This document shows positions 59,455 through 64,000 of a stretch of 64,000 nt of DNA, piece after piece (position 1 is the stretch's first letter; each line of letters begins with the position of its first letter). The stretch is from assembly GCA_000526575.1 (NCBI GenBank), contig JAGI01000002.1, positions 310,001 through 374,000 on the forward strand, read 5' to 3'. The stretch is from Clostridium sp. 12(A) (lineage in GTDB: Bacteria > Bacillota > Clostridia > Lachnospirales > Lachnospiraceae). The notes below the pieces were generated by a model that saw nothing but the letters and a program-made list of their open reading frames with translations, did not search any database and had not been told where the DNA came from. A program made the position numbers and the translations under genes.

Positions 59455-59580
59455 GCGGATTTAGACACTAACGAAAGATCCTATTATAATTGGATAGGAA
59501 ATATACCGGTGTCTAATTGTGATGTATACTCAGCAAAAGGATATGTGATTTTGCAAAGGCAAGATGAAGTTTTAATATAA
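59455..59580 (+). pseudogene. Coding-like frame without start
   Basis: 42-codon frame (ADLDTNERSYYNWIGNIPVSN...VILQRQDEVLI) after AAGGCGG, no ATG/GTG/TTG/ATA/ATT before it. Could be a decayed small gene just before the nuclease cassette. Confidence 0.3.
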
Positions 59581-59591
59581 GAGGTGTAATT

Positions 59592-59996
59592 TTGATAAAC
59601 GAAAATCAAGTTGTTGACTATATCTGTAAATATTTAGAGGACAATAAATATACTGTTGATGAGCATCGAAATACCTATGAAAGGGGTTATGACATTGTCG
59701 CATTTAGCAAAGACGGTAAAAAGCTAATTATTGAAGCCAAGGGTGGTACAAGTTCAAAGCCTGGAACAAATCGTTTTGGGAAGGATTTTGATAGTAAACA
59801 AGTTAGACATCATATTGCTATGGCACTTTATGCGGTTGGTAAAGCCATAACCTCTGATCCGGAATGTGAAGTTGGTATTGCAATACCTAAAAACGATGAA
59901 CACATAAAGGCTTTGAAAAGAATACGGAAGGTTATTGATGTTCTGACGATTAGAGTTTATTGGGTTTCCTCTAATGGTGAAGTTACTGTTGAATAA
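59592..59996 (+). CDS. PD-(D/E)XK-type nuclease domain protein
   Basis: 134 aa from TTG 59592, after GAGGTGTAATT. N-terminal helix (VVDYICKYLEDN), then the PD-(D/E)XK core: GYDIVAFSKDGKKLIIEAKGG with D34, E48 and K50, and a helix (DSKQVRHHIAMALYAVGKA). This fold is shared by many restriction endonucleases and repair or resolvase enzymes. First gene of a three-gene cassette with an ADP-ribosyltransferase-like protein and a KAP NTPase. Confidence 0.75.
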   Translation: MINENQVVDYICKYLEDNKYTVDEHRNTYERGYDIVAFSKDGKKLIIEAKGGTSSKPGTNRFGKDFDSKQVRHHIAMALYAVGKAITSDPECEVGIAIPKNDEHIKALKRIRKVIDVLTIRVYWVSSNGEVTVE

Positions 59997-60039
59997 TCAT
60001 AATGAAACTAGGGATTTATTTAAAAAGAGGGGATTATCT

Positions 60040-60630
60040 GTGAAATTACTTAATTACTACCGCACCATTGAAAAATTCTGGCATATTGGGGAGAAATGGG
60101 ATAAATTATCTCCTTCAGAAAAAAACGCTATTGAGTTTGCTCACACAAATATAAATCCAGAACCAAATCGAATGGCTGCTGATGGAATTCACTACTCTTT
60201 AGAATATTGTCTTGCACATTCGGGGGAAAGAATCAATGAAAGATATCGTCGTGACAGGCCAGATCCGATTGATTTACAGATTGCTGATATGATTGCTAAC
60301 CATAGAACTAAAATTCCCGTCGTACTTTATCGGGGCGTATGTGAAGCTGTCTTTCGTAAGATGTGTGAAAATGCACAACATATAGACAATGCTGATTTTT
60401 ATGAAAAAGCATTTTTACAAACATCTCTTGTAAAAGGACATGAAATCAAGTCACAATACCACTTGAGAATCTACGTACCAGAGGGGGCACAGGCAATTTA
60501 TTTGGGAAATGTGAACTACGAACAGAAATACTATGAAGTAGTTTTGCAGTGTGGATCAAGGCTCAAAATCATTTCCATGGACAATAAATATATAAATTGT
60601 AGGCTTTTATTAGAATATGAATATAAATAA
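60040..60630 (+). CDS. ADP-ribosyltransferase-fold protein
   Basis: 196 aa from GTG 60040, 8 nt after AAGAGGGG; an ATG at 59974 overlaps the nuclease gene and has no ribosome site. Fold of R-S-E ADP-ribosyltransferases: VVLYRG (R98), FLQTSLV (S129), KYYEVVLQCGSRLKI (E166). The residue two before the Glu is Tyr rather than Glu/Gln as in active toxins, so activity is uncertain. N-terminal 80 residues are helical. Toxin-type effector candidate. Confidence 0.7.
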   Translation: MKLLNYYRTIEKFWHIGEKWDKLSPSEKNAIEFAHTNINPEPNRMAADGIHYSLEYCLAHSGERINERYRRDRPDPIDLQIADMIANHRTKIPVVLYRGVCEAVFRKMCENAQHIDNADFYEKAFLQTSLVKGHEIKSQYHLRIYVPEGAQAIYLGNVNYEQKYYEVVLQCGSRLKIISMDNKYINCRLLLEYEYK

Positions 60631-60654
60631 TTGATTTAATATTATGGGGGAAGC

Positions 60655-61980
60655 ATGGATACAACTGACGATATTCTGAATAGACAAGTTTTTCTGGAAA
60701 ACCTAAAAAAAATAGTGGAGATGCTATCTAATGAAAGAAAAAGTAGCACGTTTGCAATTAACGGTGAATGGGGAAGTGGTAAATCGTTCGTACTAAAACG
60801 CTTTATAGAAGATATTGAAAATATTCAATCAGAAGATACGGTGTCGGAGAAATATTTAGTATTTTATTATGATTGTTGGAAATATGATTATTATGAAGAA
60901 CCATTAATCGCAATTATAGCAGCGATGTTTGAAATGGCAGAAGAAAAGTTAAAGTTTCTTAGTACAACATATGATAAAACAATGAAAGCGACTTGGAATA
61001 CTGTAAAGAATAGCTTGGAAACTATAGCTGGAGAGTTTTGTAAAAGCAAAATAGGATTTGATCCATATAAGTTTATAGGTGATGTAAAAAAGGAATATAA
61101 GGAGGTAACAAATAGTAGACACGAATTTGATAATATGTTTTCTTTTAAATTAACTCTTGATACTATAAAAAAACAATTGCAGAGATTAGCAAATAATCAT
61201 ACTATTATTATTATAGTTGATGAAATCGACAGATGCTTGCCAGTATATGCGATTAAAATACTCGAGCGATTGCATCATACTTTTTTTGATATTAAAAATG
61301 TTATAGTGATAATAGCAGTTGATGGTGATCAATTGGATAATACAATCAAACAAATTTATGGGCAAAATACCAACGTCAATAGATATCTTAAAAAATTTAT
61401 AGATTTCAAATTAAACTTAGATATAGGCAAGACTAATTTAAATTATGCAGAAAAATATTTATCTTATTTTAGTAAATTCTATGTTAACTCAGAATTATAT
61501 GAAGTAATGGAGGTCCTAGCAAGTTTACTTGATAATATTGATATGAGAACACAAGAAAAGTTGTTCAATAAGGCCGATACTATACATAGGATTGTTAGTA
61601 GTGAGAAAAATGATATCTCTTTGTTATTTTTTGAAATGATGTGGATAATTTTGACTTATAAACAAGATTCTCAAAATCTTAGGTGGGTAGTAAGTGGGGA
61701 TAACAGTTTTAAAATTACTAGAAGTGAAAATGACATGGAAATTAAAATTAAGGAAATTGCTGATCAATATTGTGGGCCTTCTTGCGCAAGAATTGATGGT
61801 AAAGATTATTTAATTGTTAAAAATTCAGCGGTGGGTAAGTCGTTTTTTTACTTATCTTCAATATACAATAATTTAGAAAATGGTACTTGTGGAATCCACT
61901 TTTTTGATAACGCAAATGAATTAATGGATGAAATATTAAAGGCTCAGAATTTTGTTTCTCTGACGTACCTAATTCAATAA
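60655..61980 (+). CDS. KAP-family P-loop NTPase
   Basis: 441 aa from ATG 60655, after TATGGGGGAAGC. Walker A GEWGSGKS (37-44), Walker B-type IIIIVDEIDRC (184-194) followed by HHTFFDIKNVIVIIAVDGDQL, the KAP/STAND-like arrangement. FYYDCWKYDYYEEP (70-83) is the KAP family DxWxY motif. No membrane helices seen, although many KAP proteins have some. KAP NTPases occur in anti-phage systems such as PifA. With its two neighbours it forms the cassette. Confidence 0.85.
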   Translation: MDTTDDILNRQVFLENLKKIVEMLSNERKSSTFAINGEWGSGKSFVLKRFIEDIENIQSEDTVSEKYLVFYYDCWKYDYYEEPLIAIIAAMFEMAEEKLKFLSTTYDKTMKATWNTVKNSLETIAGEFCKSKIGFDPYKFIGDVKKEYKEVTNSRHEFDNMFSFKLTLDTIKKQLQRLANNHTIIIIVDEIDRCLPVYAIKILERLHHTFFDIKNVIVIIAVDGDQLDNTIKQIYGQNTNVNRYLKKFIDFKLNLDIGKTNLNYAEKYLSYFSKFYVNSELYEVMEVLASLLDNIDMRTQEKLFNKADTIHRIVSSEKNDISLLFFEMMWIILTYKQDSQNLRWVVSGDNSFKITRSENDMEIKIKEIADQYCGPSCARIDGKDYLIVKNSAVGKSFFYLSSIYNNLENGTCGIHFFDNANELMDEILKAQNFVSLTYLIQ

Positions 61981-62076
61981 AATCATCGTTTTACGAGATT
62001 AGAAATAAACACTTGTCAAGACATTAGCGTCTTGTGGGTTGAAAATGTTGGTTTAGTAGGGTTTGTAAATAGTTAG

Positions 62077-62111
62077 AAGGCATTGGAGAATTATTATCCA
62101 GTGCCTTTTAT
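62077..62111 (+). terminator. Intrinsic terminator
   Basis: AAGGCAtTGGA...TCCAgTGCCTT stem followed by TTAT, downstream of the KAP gene. Confidence 0.7.
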
Positions 62112-62151
62112 AGTATCTATAAATTAGTGATCAGGAAAGGAAGTAAATATT

Positions 62152-62198
62152 ATGCAAACACAATCAATAGAAAACGCACAGAGTAATGTGATTCAATT
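62152..62198 (+). pseudogene. Small gene cut by IS66 copy B
   Basis: ATG 62152 after AGGAAAGGAAGTAAATATT; reads MQTQSIENAQSNVIQ, then runs into the IS end and stops at TAA 62200-62202. The remainder lies beyond the element, outside the window. Confidence 0.5.
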
Positions 62199-62255
62199 GT
62201 AAGCGCTACATAAAGAAGTGTATTGATCTTTCTGGATTTTTCACCTCTCGAAAAA

Positions 62256-63857
62256 TCAAATAGTACCTTTATTCAAGCCACAGGATTTTTGCATTGCTTC
62301 TGACCAAGGCATCAGTTCTTCCAGGATACTATCGGGCTCATTTTTGTAGTCCAGCATCTTAGTCATAACTGTTTCCAGATAAAGACGGATGTTTAATCCA
62401 TTTGCTTTGGCTGTTTCTGCAAGCGTGTAAACAATTGCACTTGCTTTGGCACCTTTTACAGTGTCATGAAAGAGGAAGTTTTTTCTTCCCATAACATATG
62501 ATTTCACGGCTCTTTCAGCTGCGTTATTACTAATGGAGCATCTTCCATCAAGGAGGTAATTCTCCATATACGATTTTTGGTTTTGGGCATAGTTAATTGC
62601 CTTGGCAAGCTTTGATCCGCCAAGGGCATTTATCCCATTCACCCACTTCCAGAATGCATCCAGTACAGGTCGCTCCAGTTCAAGACGCTTTTTCTGTCGC
62701 TCTTCTGGTTCTAAGTCTTTCAGTTCTTTCTCTATCTGAAAGAGTTGGTTGCAGTAGGAATAGCCTGTGTAGGCTTCAGATTTTTCGGAGCATGATCCCT
62801 TCTTCTTGGGAATCGCTTCGAACATATATCTTCGAAGATGTGCCCAGCACCCGCATCGGGTAATGTCACTCAAACGGTTGTATCCGCTGAAGCCGTCCGT
62901 ATGGACAAACCCGTGATAATCAGCAAGGAACTTTGCTGCATGATAGCCGCCCCTTGATGGTTGATACTCGTAAAGCACAATCCGGTGCTCTTCAAATGCA
63001 CCGCTGGTGTACAACCATATGTAAGACTTTGATTCTGGAGTCTTGCCATCTTCATTCAAAACCTGGCATGTCGTCTCGTCTACATGAATGACGGACTGCC
63101 TAAGAAGATACTCATGATATCTCTCATAAACGGGTTCCAGATATTCTTCTGCGCATGTATTGAACCAGCTGGCAATGGTTCCACGATTCAGCTTGACTCC
63201 CAGCTGTGCCCAATCCTGCTCCTGACGATAAAACGGAAGATAGTTCGTACACTTCTGATACATGATGTAAGAGACCGCTGTAGCAGAAGCCATACTGTGA
63301 TTGATGAGTGGCTTTGGCACAGGTGCCTTCTCAATGGTTGAATCACCATCTTCACGGCACTGTGGACATGCATAGCTATGCTGTACGTATTGGACACGTT
63401 CCACTTTTGCTGGAGTGATATGAATCTCTTCACGAACAACTTTGGAGCCGATATCTTCCATTTTAGTATTACAGTAAGGGCAGTTACGAGAATCACCTTC
63501 CAGTAAAAGCTCAATGGTCCTTATCGGTACATTTTTTGTAAGTTCATCATGCGTAGCACGGGATTTTTTCTTCTCATGCGCTGTCACATTGATCATTTCC
63601 GGTTCGTGAACGTGTTCATCAATTCCCAACTGATCGAACAAGCTGAGTTGTCCGTCAATGTAAGGTAAGTTCGATGATTTCTCACTGGAAATACCAAAGA
63701 TTTTTCGTTTCAGTTCATTAATTGTTTCCGTGAGGTTTGCAATGGTCTGGTTTAATTGTTCCATCTGATGATCTTTTGCTTCCAGCTGTTTGAGCAGATT
63801 ACTGACCAGCAGATTCATGTTAAGATCTTCGGTTTCAACAGACTTTTTCATGACCAT
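62256..63857 (-). CDS. tnpC: IS66 transposase TnpC, second copy
   Basis: 533 aa, same sequence as the plus-strand copy at 8054-9655: coiled coil, CPYC...CPQC zinc finger, DDE catalytic residues (HVDET, HTDG, and the conserved AERAVK helix). Complete. Reads toward the phage cassette on its left. Confidence 0.95.
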   Translation of the reverse strand: MVMKKSVETEDLNMNLLVSNLLKQLEAKDHQMEQLNQTIANLTETINELKRKIFGISSEKSSNLPYIDGQLSLFDQLGIDEHVHEPEMINVTAHEKKKSRATHDELTKNVPIRTIELLLEGDSRNCPYCNTKMEDIGSKVVREEIHITPAKVERVQYVQHSYACPQCREDGDSTIEKAPVPKPLINHSMASATAVSYIMYQKCTNYLPFYRQEQDWAQLGVKLNRGTIASWFNTCAEEYLEPVYERYHEYLLRQSVIHVDETTCQVLNEDGKTPESKSYIWLYTSGAFEEHRIVLYEYQPSRGGYHAAKFLADYHGFVHTDGFSGYNRLSDITRCGCWAHLRRYMFEAIPKKKGSCSEKSEAYTGYSYCNQLFQIEKELKDLEPEERQKKRLELERPVLDAFWKWVNGINALGGSKLAKAINYAQNQKSYMENYLLDGRCSISNNAAERAVKSYVMGRKNFLFHDTVKGAKASAIVYTLAETAKANGLNIRLYLETVMTKMLDYKNEPDSILEELMPWSEAMQKSCGLNKGTI

Positions 63858-63945
63858 GTACCTCCTTGAATGATATACTTATTATACCACAAAGGAGACC
63901 GCAAAGCCAGTAAATAAGCGGTTCTGCGTGTACTTTATCAGATGC

Positions 63946-64000
63946 TTAAAAGGGCTTTTTGGCAACGGGTTTAATTGCCTTTGGCTGCTCAATAGAAAGA
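63946..64000 (-). CDS. tnpB: IS66 TnpB, 3' end only
   Basis: Last codons (ending PVAKKPF) at the same distance from tnpC (89 nt) as in copy A; the rest is outside the window. Confidence 0.85.
   Translation of the reverse strand, partial: LSIEQPKAIKPVAKKPF

Larger units (their letters stand above)
62199..64000 (-). mobile_element. IS66-family insertion sequence, copy B (truncated by window edge)
   Basis: Right-end inverted repeat GTAAGCGCTACATAA starts at 62199; the transposase gene is identical at the protein level to copy A and the non-coding end (about 57 bp) is identical in sequence. Orientation is opposite to copy A. ATTCAATT before it would be the target duplication. tnpA and the left end are beyond 64000. 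Confidence 0.95.

Noticed and set aside
60655-61980. Simple replication or chromosome-partition ATPase
   Set aside because: The WKYDYYEEP and VDEIDRC...DGDQL pattern fits KAP NTPases, not ParA or DnaA.
7074-64000. IS66-mediated inversion as the cause of the split tape-measure gene
   Set aside because: Copy A has identical 8-bp duplications on both sides and the fibre frame reads on across it, so the flanks are original and not rearranged by recombination between the copies.
1-64000. CRISPR array, rRNA genes, diversity-generating retroelement, antibiotic-resistance genes
   Set aside because: No regularly spaced repeats, no rRNA-like stretches, no reverse transcriptase or VR/TR pair and no resistance protein found on reading both strands.

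Overview
The window looks like a temperate, AT-rich bacteriophage genome (prophage or phage-plasmid) from a Clostridia host, most likely Lachnospiraceae-like. Pointers are strong AGGAGG-type ribosome sites, an LL-H-type holin, an amidase with clostridial cell-wall-binding repeats, tail-collar fibres and a YonO-like phage RNA polymerase. The host assignment is inference from gene content only. Two near-full IS66-family copies, visibly richer in GC, have landed in it in opposite orientation.

Layout. 1-33 kb is almost all on the minus strand and read right to left: integrase, lysin operon, terminase, portal, protease/scaffold, capsid, connectors, tail tube, a holin/RusA/regulator block and tape measure. 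The tape-measure gene is cut: its first 679 codons end at 13066, and an in-frame continuation resumes at 1594 and runs off the left edge. The 11.5 kb between the halves begins with a densely folded non-coding RNA region. It then carries three tail-collar fibre genes (one split by IS66 with an 8-bp target duplication), two secreted cell-wall-binding proteins and a zinc-ribbon gene on the opposite strand with its own promoter. 33.5-41 kb (minus) holds HU-like proteins, a metallophosphoesterase, tRNA-Asn, a single-chain two-barrel RNA polymerase with a DVDGD motif and a replication-initiator-like protein. 41-44.3 kb is the control region: small HTH gene, consensus promoter with an operator-like inverted repeat, long palindromes and a candidate type I toxin-antitoxin unit. 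44.3-59.4 kb (plus) is an antirepressor followed by more than 45 small genes, mostly unrecognisable, with two self-contained promoter-gene-terminator cassettes. 59.6-62 kb is a compact cassette of PD-(D/E)XK nuclease, ADP-ribosyltransferase-fold protein and KAP P-loop NTPase, the best candidate for an undescribed defence or superinfection-exclusion system. The second IS66 copy follows and runs off the right edge.

Working together: the minus-strand late genes build a siphovirus-type virion and lyse the host. The phage-encoded RNA polymerase could take over transcription of part of the genome, and this may relate to the intrinsic-terminator-like hairpins found at many late gene borders. A recurrent oddity is translation start: at least five genes have a good ribosome site followed by AUA, and one to three by AUU, where AUG is expected. 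No similarity search could be run; all family calls rest on motifs read directly.
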